DNA of 7,235 nt from Gemmatimonadales bacterium (GTDB taxonomy: Bacteria; Gemmatimonadota; Gemmatimonadetes; Gemmatimonadales; GWC2-71-9), in assembly GCA_030597435.1 (NCBI GenBank), contig JAUVRV010000127.1, positions 1-7,235 on the forward strand, given 5' to 3'. Position numbers and translations under genes: made by a program. The first letter of the stretch is position 1, and the number at the start of each line of letters is the position of its first letter. Of this stretch, positions 1 through 6,886 are shown in pieces. The notes under the pieces are model-generated. The model was not told the DNA's origin and did no database searches. It worked only from the letters and a program-made list of their open reading frames with translations.

Positions 1-2
1 AA

Positions 3-635
3 GACGTGTCGTACATCGCGGGAATGGACCGGTTCAGTCCCGCGATCAATGAAGAGACGAGCGGGTACCTGAAGGATCTGGGCGCGGCCACGGCCAGCAA
101 CGGTGCCGTCGGCCTTTACCACATGGAGGGTGTGACCCCGGAGGCCGTCAAAGAGGGACGCGACCTTCTCAACGAAGGGTATCAAACCTACGTCATCGAC
201 GATGCCGAGCTGGACCGCATCTACAAGACCTACCCTGACCTCTGGAAAGCCGAGCACGGTGACCCGCAGAAAGTGTTCCTGGGTTGTCCCCACATGACCT
301 ACGGTCAGATGACCGAGTGGGGCAAGCGCATTGTGGACGCAATGGAAAAGGCGGGGGAGAAAAAGATCGGCGTACCCACGTACATGTTCGGATCTCAGTA
401 TGTGAAAGATGCCTTCGAAAAGAAGAATCCGGAAGTGGCGAAAAAGCTGAAGGATTACGGTGTCTCCATCCCGATCAACTGTCCCATGATGTGGTGTTCC
501 ACCCCAGTGGAGATGAACGAACGTGTCGCCACGAACTCCAACAAGACACGGGTCTACACCACGGCTCGTTTCTTCTTCGACGATGCGCTGACGGAGTTGA
601 TCGTAACGGGTAAGCTGCCGGCGGACGTCCGCTAA
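3..635 (+). CDS. Aconitase X catalytic (large) subunit, 5' end cut by window edge
   Basis: This is the C-terminal half of an aconitase X large subunit (AcnX, formerly DUF521), a cytosolic iron-sulfur dehydratase. The frame is open to the left edge, so the GTG at position 6 is an internal valine. About 210 residues are visible against roughly 400 for the family, so the N-terminal half lies outside the window. Numbering from that valine, the family block LGAATASNGAVGLYHMEGVT covers residues 25-44. GCPH at 93-96 and the cysteine pair in NCPMMWC (C159, C164) are candidate cluster ligands. A TNSNK segment at 177-181 precedes the usual C-terminal end. The swivel-domain partner starts 47 bases downstream, as expected for the two-subunit form. 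Characterised relatives dehydrate cis-3-hydroxy-L-proline (bacteria) or mevalonate 5-phosphate (archaea). The family call is firm; the substrate is unknown. Confidence 0.88.
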   Translation, partial: DVSYIAGMDRFSPAINEETSGYLKDLGAATASNGAVGLYHMEGVTPEAVKEGRDLLNEGYQTYVIDDAELDRIYKTYPDLWKAEHGDPQKVFLGCPHMTYGQMTEWGKRIVDAMEKAGEKKIGVPTYMFGSQYVKDAFEKKNPEVAKKLKDYGVSIPINCPMMWCSTPVEMNERVATNSNKTRVYTTARFFFDDALTELIVTGKLPADVR

Positions 636-682
636 TTCGGACTGAGACGCGCAACCAAATGACTATGGAAAGGACTTGAACG

Positions 683-1135
683 ATGACTTCCCAGACATTC
701 AAAGGACGACCAGCGGTTCCCGGCAGCGTGGCAGGATCGGCAGAGGTCTCACACGTTGGGTTCAACACGTGCGCCACGTACGTCGATGTTTTGATTTCAG
801 GCGTCGATTCCGGGGTGTGCCAGGATCATGACAACAAAGATCTCCTTGGACACGATCTCGCGGACAAAATTTTGTGCATTCCGCAAACGATTGGGTCAAG
901 CAGCGCCGCGACGTTGTTCATGATCATTATCGAAAAGGGGATTCAACCCAAGGCAATGCTGTTCGCCAATCACATCGACTCGCTCGCCGCTTGTGGGATC
1001 CTCATGGGGGACATCTGGCTGGGCACACGGATCGTCACGGTCGATCTCCTCGGCGACGAGTTCCTCGATGCCGTCAAGACGGGAGACACGGTCAAGGTGA
1101 GTGAGGACGGAACGGTCGAGATTCAGGCGGCCTGA
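683..1135 (+). CDS. Aconitase X small (swivel-domain) subunit
   Basis: This complete 150-residue protein is the small subunit of aconitase X (AcnX swivel domain, formerly DUF126), which pairs with the large subunit to form the active dehydratase. Family marks are GRPAVPG at residues 8-14, the glycine-serine-rich loop IPQTIGSSSAATLF at 66-79 that supplies the catalytic serine in relatives, and the C-terminal DAVKTGDTVKV strand at 129-139. The length is normal for a stand-alone swivel subunit. The start is supported by a good ribosome-binding site, GGAAAGGA at 667-674, eight bases before the ATG. The gene follows the large subunit by 47 bases on the same strand, so the two are almost certainly co-transcribed. 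Several bacterial enzymes are a single fused chain, so the split form is worth noting but not rare. The substrate is not determined. Confidence 0.9.
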   Translation: MTSQTFKGRPAVPGSVAGSAEVSHVGFNTCATYVDVLISGVDSGVCQDHDNKDLLGHDLADKILCIPQTIGSSSAATLFMIIIEKGIQPKAMLFANHIDSLAACGILMGDIWLGTRIVTVDLLGDEFLDAVKTGDTVKVSEDGTVEIQAA

Positions 1136-1225
1136 CTTCCACGACACCGAAACGGGACGATCCGATGCTTTACGTGCCGGGCTCCAGAAGACACGCGATC
1201 AACGAGGCCGGGCAGGTGGTGGTGA
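1136..1225 (+). other. Spacer after aconitase X with a short uncertain coding frame
   Basis: No recognisable gene is present here. An ATG at 1165, preceded by a modest GGGAC, opens a frame whose codons look coding (mostly G or C in the third position) up to about 1245. Its translation begins MLYVPGSRRHAINEAGQ and resembles nothing I can name. After about 1245 that frame turns into arginine- and serine-rich noise, while the next frame (+1) becomes convincing. The stretch may be part of the same broken gene as the porin fragment that follows, or it may be chance. Confidence 0.3.
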
Positions 1226-1483
1226 GGGACAACGGTGTGCTTGCCGGAGGAAGCCGGGGTCGTGGTTCGCGGGAGCGATCTCGTCGGCCTCGGCACGAGT
1301 TGGAGTGGTCCCATCGACAAGATGTTGCGCAATCAGGTGAGCTCGGAGGCGTGTTGTCTGGTGCAGTTCACCGAGAGCCTCTGGGCCACACCCAACATCC
1401 AGCTTACCATCAATCCGTCACAGACTCTCGATACGGATATGCTGTGGGTGATCGCGGTGCTGCGTCTGCGGGTGGCAATATGA
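1226..1483 (+). pseudogene. C-terminal fragment of an OprB-like outer-membrane porin
   Basis: This frame encodes about 85 residues ending in RLRVAI and a TGA stop. It resembles the last beta-strands of carbohydrate-selective porins (OprB, PF04966). The recognisable order is a GSDLVGLGTSWSGP strand, then a LRNQ turn, then TPNIQLTINPSQTLDTDMLW, then the final RLRVAI strand. In OprB-type porins the corresponding blocks read approximately D-V-L-G-L-G, L-R-D-Q, T-P-x-x-Q-L-x-x-N-P and a final G-L-R-L-R. The family is usually several hundred residues long. Here there is no signal peptide, no upstream barrel, and a stop at 1223-1225, so only the tail survives. I infer a deleted or degraded gene. The two adjacent cysteines inside a strand also suggest loss of constraint. 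It lies between aconitase X and a transporter, so the intact ancestor may have carried a substrate across the outer membrane. Confidence 0.5.
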
Positions 1484-1496
1484 TGAAAGTCTCGGA

Positions 1497-2705
1497 ATGC
1501 TGAGCGCCGTCATCATCGTGGTGGCCATCGGCCTGGCCGGATACCTCGCGTTCTCCAAGCTCCTGGCCGGCTCCTCGAACTGGAAAGCCACCGTGACGCC
1601 GCTGGCTTCCATTATGGGCAGCGGATTTCTCGTCAGCGCACCACTGCTGGCTGGCGTCGTCGGCAACCTGGCCGTGGTCTGCATGGCGGCGTTGCTGATT
1701 CTGGCGTACGCGGTCGGCGGTGCCATTCGCTTCAACATCCGCCATTTCGAACCGATCGAGAACAGCGGTCACGGCCCGGCGCAGGACGTCGCGTTCCTGT
1801 CCCGTGTGGTGCTGGCGGGCGCGTATTTCATTTCCGTGACGTATTACCTGCAACTTCTGGCGGCGTTTGTGTTGAACGCCGTCGGCGTGCAGAGCCAGCT
1901 CGCGGCTCACGTGATCACCACGACGTTGTTGGTGATGATCGGCGGCATCGGCATGTGGCGCGGACTGAACGAGCTGGAGGCTGTCGAGAAATATGCCGTC
2001 AGCCTCAACCTCGGCATGATCGGCGCGCTACTCGTCGCGTTGGCGGCCTACAACGTCAATCTGCTCCTGGGAGGTGATTGGCAACTCCCGAATATCTCAT
2101 CGACCATCGACTTTCACGACCTGCGCGTGCTGTTGGGTCTCTTGATCGTAGTCCAGGGATTCGAGACGTCCCGGTACCTCGGAGGCAAGCACTCTGCCGA
2201 TCAGCGGATTGCAACGATGCGGGCCGCGCAGCTCATCTCGGCGGTCATTTACGTGCTCTTTGTGGGACTGGCCACGGTGCTGTTCCACGATGGGCTGGGA
2301 GCCGACGTCACGGCCATCATCGACATGACGAGGCCGGTGGCCGTCGTGCTGCCGCTGTTGCTCTTCATTGCGGCCATCGGCAGCCAGTTCAGTGCAGCGG
2401 TCGCCGACACCTCGGGAGCGGGCGGCCTGATCGAGGACATCACTCGAAACAAGCTGCCGACCCGCTACGCCTATCTGCTCATCCTGCTGGTCACGGTCGC
2501 GATCACCTGGGAAACCGACGTCAATGGCATCATTGCGTACGCCTCACGCGCCTTTGCCCTGTTCTACATGTTGCAGTGCATCGTTGCGCTACTCGTCGCC
2601 TGGAAGACGAAGGATCTCCCTAAACGGTCGCTGCGGCTGGTGACATTTGCCATCCTCGCCGTTGCGTGCCTCCTCGTGTTTGCGCTGGGGGTGCCCTCGG
2701 AATGA
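1497..2705 (+). CDS. APC-superfamily-like inner-membrane transporter
   Basis: The product is a 402-residue hydrophobic protein with about 12 membrane helices, roughly at 3-22, 33-53, 57-77, two between 100 and 130, 137-154, 166-190, 207-221, 240-263, 279-301, 325-368 (two) and 380-397. The small-residue stretch ASIMGSGFLVSAPLLAG at 37-53 looks like the unwound first substrate helix of the amino acid-polyamine-cation (LeuT-fold) superfamily. The segment VVQGFETSRYLGG at 218-230 followed by a basic linker resembles helix 6 of that superfamily. It therefore probably moves an amino acid or other small organic solute by ion coupling; the substrate is unknown. ATG 1497 is the only reasonable start, since a stop lies at 1449-1451 in frame, but its ribosome-binding site is weak. 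It begins 13 bases after the porin remnant ends. The subfamily is not recognised. Confidence 0.6.
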   Translation: MLSAVIIVVAIGLAGYLAFSKLLAGSSNWKATVTPLASIMGSGFLVSAPLLAGVVGNLAVVCMAALLILAYAVGGAIRFNIRHFEPIENSGHGPAQDVAFLSRVVLAGAYFISVTYYLQLLAAFVLNAVGVQSQLAAHVITTTLLVMIGGIGMWRGLNELEAVEKYAVSLNLGMIGALLVALAAYNVNLLLGGDWQLPNISSTIDFHDLRVLLGLLIVVQGFETSRYLGGKHSADQRIATMRAAQLISAVIYVLFVGLATVLFHDGLGADVTAIIDMTRPVAVVLPLLLFIAAIGSQFSAAVADTSGAGGLIEDITRNKLPTRYAYLLILLVTVAITWETDVNGIIAYASRAFALFYMLQCIVALLVAWKTKDLPKRSLRLVTFAILAVACLLVFALGVPSE

Positions 2706-2739
2706 ACGTGATTTGATCTCGAACGGAGCTTGACTTGAC

Positions 2740-3765
2740 ATGAGAAAGGCGATTCGTACACTGGCGTTCTTATCCTGTATCGCGGTCGCGCAGGTGAGCG
2801 CCGCGATGGGTCAGACTGCCACGTCCCAGGATACCGTGGTTCGTAAGCCGGCCAGGTTTGCAAACCTTGGGTCCCGGAAACTCGGCGAAGCGGTAACAGA
2901 CACAGCGGGGCAGCGAAAGGTGTGGCCGCACATGCTGCCGATATTCGGTCAGAAAGTGACCGACCTCGGCTTCGAATTGCCCAACCCTTACGGCATTTCC
3001 CAAATTGGGGCCTACGTGCGTCAGGACCTGATCCTGAGCAACCTCGAGGTTTCTAATGACGGTGGGAACACCTTCCAGCCCGTCGATTTCGTCGAGTTTC
3101 CGGGGGTCAATGCTGAAGATCTTGCGTTGGAGGCGAAACTCGATGCCTGGCTGTTCCCCTTCATGAATGTGTACGCGATCGGCGGGTACATCAATGGGAC
3201 CGCCAACTTGACCGTGGGCATTCCGCTGGACTCCATGCTTTCGTTCCTCGGTCTGGACGTGTGCAGCAGAGGTGGCCCACTGCAGCCGGACTTCTGCAAC
3301 GAAGTTATCGCCCTCCCGATCGAGCCCAAGTATCACGGATACAGCTACGGACTCGGTACGGTGTTGGCGGTGGGCTGGCGCGATTTCTTTGCCGCGTTCC
3401 CTATTACTTTCGTCTGGTCGAACCTCAACATTACTGAATCGACCATCTCGACTTCAACGATGGAGATTCTAGTCGGTCGCATTTTCAAGCTGGAAGGCGG
3501 CAAGGCGCTGGAACTTTTCGTCGGGAGCCAGTACCTCGATGCCTCGTACAAGGTCAGGGGCAGCGTTACCCTGCCGCTGTCCGATGTCGACCCCTCTCTG
3601 AATGACGTTGAGGTGGACTACTCGCTCGATGAAAACAACAAGGACAAGTGGAATTTCGTACTGGGCGGGCAATACCAGATCAGTGCGAAATGGGACATAC
3701 AGGGACAGATCGGCTTCCTGGGGTCCCGCGAGCAGATCGTACTCAACGGCGTGTACCGTTGGTGA
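2740..3765 (+). CDS. Exported outer-membrane beta-barrel protein, unassigned
   Basis: This 341-residue protein carries a clear signal peptide: a basic MRKAIR start, a hydrophobic core, and a likely cleavage in the VSAAMGQ region near residue 24. The mature part has little alpha-helical character and many alternating strands. The C-terminal half is rich in aromatic strands such as KWNFVLGGQYQI (303-314) and KWDIQGQIGFLG (317-328), and the chain ends in YRW. A terminal aromatic residue is the usual signal for insertion by the BAM machinery. A cysteine pair at C175 and C186 could form a disulfide in an extracellular loop. I do not recognise a named family and assign no function. The ribosome-binding site GGAG at 2725-2728 is 11 bases from the ATG, somewhat distant. 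It lies 34 bases after the transporter and 47 bases before the MarC-family gene. Confidence 0.72.
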   Translation: MRKAIRTLAFLSCIAVAQVSAAMGQTATSQDTVVRKPARFANLGSRKLGEAVTDTAGQRKVWPHMLPIFGQKVTDLGFELPNPYGISQIGAYVRQDLILSNLEVSNDGGNTFQPVDFVEFPGVNAEDLALEAKLDAWLFPFMNVYAIGGYINGTANLTVGIPLDSMLSFLGLDVCSRGGPLQPDFCNEVIALPIEPKYHGYSYGLGTVLAVGWRDFFAAFPITFVWSNLNITESTISTSTMEILVGRIFKLEGGKALELFVGSQYLDASYKVRGSVTLPLSDVDPSLNDVEVDYSLDENNKDKWNFVLGGQYQISAKWDIQGQIGFLGSREQIVLNGVYRW

Positions 3766-3812
3766 TCGATGGGTAGACGCGCGTCGCTGACGAGTAACTG
3801 TCCAACAACGTC

Positions 3813-4418
3813 ATGAGCGACTACATCCAAGCCAGCGTGACGATTGTTTCGTTGGTAAACCCGGTGATCTGTGGCGCCATGTTCGTCGAGGCTACCGCGG
3901 GGCGATCGCGCCGCTCCCAGCTGGCGGATGCGACGCGGACCATCGCGGCGGTCTTTGTGATCCTGGCGATCGCGGCGTTGGTGGGCGTGAAGGTACTGAG
4001 TGCATTCGGTGTATCACTCGACGCGTTTCGCGTAGCCGGTGGGATCGTGTTGATGTGGATGGGATTCTCGATGCTGCGCGGCAGCGACTCGCACAAGGTC
4101 GAGCGCGCGTCAAAGTCGCAGGATGCCGCTTCGCTGACCCCGCTGATCCTCTTCGCGGCGAGCCCTGGCACTATTGCGGGCGTCATCACGATTGCCGTCA
4201 CACACTCCGGAGAGGCCCTTCCAATCTCTGCGCTCGTGGGCGTTACCGCGACTCTGTTGGTGACGTGGTGCGTTATGCTCGTCGTGGCTCGGTCGGAGGG
4301 AAAGCGTGGAGGGGGCGGACTGGTGCACGATGTCGTGACGCGGTTCATGGGCCTCATCGTGCTGGCTATGGGTGTGCAGTTCGCCCTCGCGGGGCTCCGG
4401 ACCTTCATGGGCGGATGA
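3813..4418 (+). CDS. MarC-family integral membrane protein
   Basis: The protein is 201 residues long, the normal size for the MarC family (PF01914, UPF0056), which consists of six-helix inner-membrane proteins. Family landmarks appear in order: the NPV motif in LVNPVICGAMF (14-24), AFRVAGGIVLMWMGFSML (71-88) matching the usual R-I-A-G-G helix, SPGTIAGVITIA (117-128) matching the second P-G pore-like motif, and TRFMGLIVLAMGVQFALAGL (176-195) matching the conserved last helix. The role of the family is unsettled. The early link of E. coli MarC to multiple antibiotic resistance was later withdrawn, and a relative has been linked to amino acid export. The ribosome-binding site is poor, so expression may depend on translation of the upstream gene. 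The MarC assignment is firm; a specific function is not. Confidence 0.86.
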   Translation: MSDYIQASVTIVSLVNPVICGAMFVEATAGRSRRSQLADATRTIAAVFVILAIAALVGVKVLSAFGVSLDAFRVAGGIVLMWMGFSMLRGSDSHKVERASKSQDAASLTPLILFAASPGTIAGVITIAVTHSGEALPISALVGVTATLLVTWCVMLVVARSEGKRGGGGLVHDVVTRFMGLIVLAMGVQFALAGLRTFMGG

Positions 4419-4450
4419 GTCTCTATAACAGAGTCCGCAACAGCAACAGA

Positions 4451-4460
4451 CGGGAAAAGG
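4451..4460 (+). promoter_or_regulatory. Ribosome-binding site fixing the FadL-like start at 4466
   Basis: The purine-rich CGGGAAAAGG ends five bases before ATG 4466. The reading frame stays open back to 4055, inside the MarC-family gene, but only the ATG at 4466 has this site and is followed directly by a signal peptide. It therefore marks the real start. Confidence 0.65.
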
Positions 4461-4465
4461 ACACC

Positions 4466-5842
4466 ATGGTGCCACGCAAACGACCACTGAAGCGGTTCCT
4501 CGTTGGTTGCTCCGTTGTCCTCGCTGGCCACTCGAGTTTCGCGCCCGCCATCGAGGCCCAAGACGCCCACTACTGGACCAGACAGTACGGTCCCCGGTCC
4601 TCACTCCTCGGCGGAGCCGTCATCGGCAGTATCTCCGATGTCAGCGGAACGTTCTACAATCCGGGCTCCCTGGCCCTGGCCGAGCGCCTGCCGTTCGCTA
4701 TCAGTACGCAGGTGTATGAGCTGCGGACGATCACGCTCGAAGACGGCGCGGGCCGAGGCGTCGACCTGAGTTCTACCCGCTCGGGACTGCAACCATCCCT
4801 CATCGCGGGCACCATCTCCCTGAAGTTTCTCGGTGACGACGTGCTGGCGTATTCGCTGCTCACGAGAACCAGGAACGCGACCGACGGACGAGCTTCGATC
4901 ATTGCATCCGGCTCGGCCCTACCGCCCGATGTCGACCTCGAGGATCTCGTGGGTGTGTCGCAGATCACCGGCAGGTACAACGATATGTGGGGCGGTGTGA
5001 GCTATTCGCATGGGTTCGGCTCCCATTTTGGATTGGGTCTCACGTGGTACGGGGCGTTCCGCACGCAGTGGAGACAGAGGGAGACAGTTACTCAGAGAAT
5101 CGGGACCGACGGTTCGAGCGACGTCAGGGTCAGCCTGCGAAGGGGCAAGTATGCCGACATTCGGACCCTCGCGAAGGTTGGCGCCTACGCTGCCGCCGGC
5201 CCACTCACGGCGGGCCTCACACTCACCACACCGAGCCTGCACGTTGCCGGTTGGGGCGAGATCGGTGAGAGCGTGGGAGCGTTCGGACCCGACACGACCA
5301 CTCTCGCTGCGACTACGCAGACGGGCCTTGCCGCGGAGTACAAATCTCCTCTCTCCGTAGGCGGCGGCTTCGGGTTGCGACTCGGACGGACCCGGCTCGT
5401 GGCCAGCGGAGAATGGTTCGACGCCATCGATCCCTACGTCGTGTTGCAGGGCGAGGACTATCTCGCCCAGGAGCCCGAGGAAGTCCGATCCATCGATGTG
5501 GTCCAGAGCGCGGACCAGGTGTTCAACTGGGGCGTCGGCGTCGAGCACTCGTTTTCCCAGACCACGACCGGATACGCATCGTTCTACACGGATCGCTCCT
5601 CGCTAGCCGGAGACTTGGAGCGTGCCGATCTCTCCCTCGCGAGGTACGACATCGCCTCCGTGTTCGCCGGCATCGACTTCGTCATCGGAAGTTCCCGCAT
5701 CACGCTGGGGGCTGGATACGGGTGGGGTGACCACCTCGCTCCAGAGTTGACCGATTTGCTGAGCGACCAGGGTGCGGACTCCGAGGCAAAGTTGGTGTAC
5801 CGCAGCTTTCGTTTGCTGTTTGGATTCGAGCTGGGGCTTTGA
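4466..5842 (+). CDS. FadL/OMPP1-like outer-membrane channel protein
   Basis: This 458-residue exported barrel resembles the FadL/OMPP1/TodX family (PF03349), which carries fatty acids and other hydrophobic compounds across the outer membrane; E. coli FadL has a similar length. The signal peptide has a basic start (VPRKRPLKR), a hydrophobic core, and likely cleavage after AIEA near residue 31. The mature N-terminus holds the family-like hatch region: small residues around SSLLGGAVIGSISDVSG (45-61), then FYNPGSLAL (63-71), equivalent to the conserved N-P-A/G motif. The rest is alternating amphipathic strands with glycine and aromatic residues, for example the GLGLTWYGAF-type strands. The chain ends in FGFELGL rather than a clear terminal aromatic residue. 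The start is chosen from the ribosome-binding site and the signal peptide. The ligand is unknown; a distant FadL-like barrel with another role remains possible. Confidence 0.7.
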   Translation: MVPRKRPLKRFLVGCSVVLAGHSSFAPAIEAQDAHYWTRQYGPRSSLLGGAVIGSISDVSGTFYNPGSLALAERLPFAISTQVYELRTITLEDGAGRGVDLSSTRSGLQPSLIAGTISLKFLGDDVLAYSLLTRTRNATDGRASIIASGSALPPDVDLEDLVGVSQITGRYNDMWGGVSYSHGFGSHFGLGLTWYGAFRTQWRQRETVTQRIGTDGSSDVRVSLRRGKYADIRTLAKVGAYAAAGPLTAGLTLTTPSLHVAGWGEIGESVGAFGPDTTTLAATTQTGLAAEYKSPLSVGGGFGLRLGRTRLVASGEWFDAIDPYVVLQGEDYLAQEPEEVRSIDVVQSADQVFNWGVGVEHSFSQTTTGYASFYTDRSSLAGDLERADLSLARYDIASVFAGIDFVIGSSRITLGAGYGWGDHLAPELTDLLSDQGADSEAKLVYRSFRLLFGFELGL

Positions 5843-5910
5843 GCGATGCGCGTACAGAGTGAACGGGATGCGCGAACCTACGATTGGAAATGAACCAAAC
5901 ACTCCACAAG

Positions 5911-5917
5911 AGAGGGA
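5911..5917 (+). promoter_or_regulatory. Ribosome-binding site fixing the HdeD-family start at 5922
   Basis: AGAGGGA lies four bases before ATG 5922. An in-frame ATG at 5868 and one further upstream lack such a site, and would add a polar, poorly conserved leader. This supports 5922. Confidence 0.6.
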
Positions 5918-5921
5918 ACGG

Positions 5922-6467
5922 ATGAATGATTTCGCGGATGCTGCCAAGAAAGGTGGCCTTGGCATGAACGTGTTGGGCATCATCACCATTATCCTGGGTT
6001 TCCTGGTGATGCTGGCACCAATGTTGACCGGCTTCTCGATTCTCATGCTGGTGGGAGTCCTCGTACTGATTGCGGGTCTCGTCCGAATGTTCTGGGCCTT
6101 CACGGCTGGGAGCTTCGGTAAGGGAGTGCTGGCGTTTGCCATCGGCGGACTGACGCTGCTCTTGGGGCTCGCGCTCATGTTCAACCCGCTGTTCGCATCT
6201 GGGGTGATGACGATCGTGATGGCCATCTACCTCATCGTCGATGGTGCCGTCGAGATCAGTGCGGCGTTCGGGCTACGGCCCGAGTCGGGGTGGGGCTGGC
6301 TGCTGTTCGGTGGGATCGTGTCGATCCTGCTTGGCATCATGATCTGGCGCCAGTACCCGCTTTCCGGCGCCTGGGCGATCGGTGTCTTGCTGGGGATTAA
6401 ACTACTGTTCATCGGGCTGAGCATGCTCACCGTCGGATCGACGGTGCGCACAGCCGCGAAGGCGTAG
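5922..6467 (+). CDS. HdeD-family (DUF308) inner-membrane protein
   Basis: The product is a 181-residue protein with six membrane helices, approximately 15-34, 37-58, 67-88, 92-113, 123-141 and 149-172. They form three helix pairs typical of the HdeD family (PF03729, DUF308). Characteristic repeated patterns are the LGIITIILGFLVMLAP start, the LILMLVGVLVLIAGLVRMFWAF-like second helix (here from about residue 40), and later copies such as IVMAIYLIVDGAVEISAAF (98-116) and GGIVSILLGIMIW (130-142). E. coli HdeD protects against acid at high cell density, but the molecular action is unknown and most relatives are uncharacterised. The gene follows the FadL-like gene by 79 bases and precedes the potassium channel by only 16. 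That spacing suggests a shared transcript and perhaps a shared role in stress or ion balance. The family call is strong. Confidence 0.88.
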   Translation: MNDFADAAKKGGLGMNVLGIITIILGFLVMLAPMLTGFSILMLVGVLVLIAGLVRMFWAFTAGSFGKGVLAFAIGGLTLLLGLALMFNPLFASGVMTIVMAIYLIVDGAVEISAAFGLRPESGWGWLLFGGIVSILLGIMIWRQYPLSGAWAIGVLLGIKLLFIGLSMLTVGSTVRTAAKA

Positions 6468-6483
6468 AAGTCGTTCCCGTTCG

Positions 6484-6840
6484 ATGGCCTCGTTGTTCTT
6501 TGCAGCGGTTCGCCTGGTTCGAGCTATGTGGCGAGGACTGGAGGACGAGGAGTTTCGCGCCCTCCTGGCCCTCGCCGTGTTGCTGCTGTTGCTAGGTACC
6601 CTCTTCTACCACCGTCACGAAGGATGGACGCTGCTCGATTCGGCGTTCTTCAGTCTCATCACGTTGACCACCGTCGGCTACGGTGACTTGGTACCCACAA
6701 CGCCCCTGTCGAAGATCTTTACGATGGTGTACTTGGTGCTTGGCATCAGCATCTTGGTCGGTTTTCTCAACAAGATCGCCGGCAAGATGGTGGAGCATCG
6801 CAAGGGAAGTCACGTACGCCACCAGGCGGAGCCGCGATGA
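6484..6840 (+). CDS. Minimal two-helix potassium channel
   Basis: This 118-residue protein is a pore-only channel of the ion channel family PF07885. The first helix spans about 26-41, the pore helix about 50-61, the selectivity filter TVGYGD is at 63-68, and the second helix is about 75-97. A tetramer would form a K+-selective pore in the inner membrane, as in KcsA. There is no voltage sensor and no C-terminal RCK/TrkA nucleotide-binding domain; after the second helix only about 20 mostly basic residues remain (EHRKGSHVRHQAEPR). The start at 6484 has no strong ribosome-binding site. With just 16 bases after the HdeD-family stop, it may be translated by coupling. An internal ATG at 6526 (MWRGLEDEE) is an alternative start that keeps the whole pore. 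The filter makes the family assignment near certain. Confidence 0.92.
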   Translation: MASLFFAAVRLVRAMWRGLEDEEFRALLALAVLLLLLGTLFYHRHEGWTLLDSAFFSLITLTTVGYGDLVPTTPLSKIFTMVYLVLGISILVGFLNKIAGKMVEHRKGSHVRHQAEPR

Positions 6841-6886
6841 TCGGCCGGCTTCCGGAAGGTCTCTCGAGCACGCACGGAGTCACATA

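Noticed and set aside
6..8. GTG at position 6 as a true start codon for the aconitase X large subunit
   Set aside because: The protein would lack half of the conserved family domain, and the frame is open to the window edge.
1410..1910. Long open frame on the - strand opposite the transporter start
   Set aside because: It is rich in His, Gln and Arg with no domain pattern. It is the mirror of a membrane-protein gene in GC-rich DNA.
3775..3785. Palindrome GACGCGCGTC after the barrel gene
   Set aside because: It is ten bases with no loop and no T run; this is common by chance in GC-rich DNA.
4055..4465. Upstream extension of the FadL-like frame, overlapping the MarC-family gene by about 360 bases
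   Set aside because: The extension reads as arginine-rich, low-quality sequence in a shifted frame of a well-supported MarC gene. The ATG at 4466 has a ribosome-binding site and a signal peptide directly after it.
3821..4570. 249-codon open frame on the - strand opposite the MarC-family gene
   Set aside because: The translation is rich in Thr, Ser, Pro and Arg without recognisable motifs. The + strand gene explains the region.
5845..5875. Direct repeat of GATGCGCG in the gap before the HdeD-family gene
   Set aside because: Two eight-base copies in GC-rich DNA are not significant, and no other operator-like symmetry is present.
5772..5921. Longer N-terminus for the HdeD-family protein
   Set aside because: It overlaps the end of the FadL-like gene, lacks family similarity, and the AGAGGGA site supports 5922.
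6841..6860. Small inverted repeat CTTCCGGAAG and nearby CCGG copies after the potassium channel gene
   Set aside because: The stem is short, has no usable loop, and is not followed by a T run, so it does not support a terminator call.
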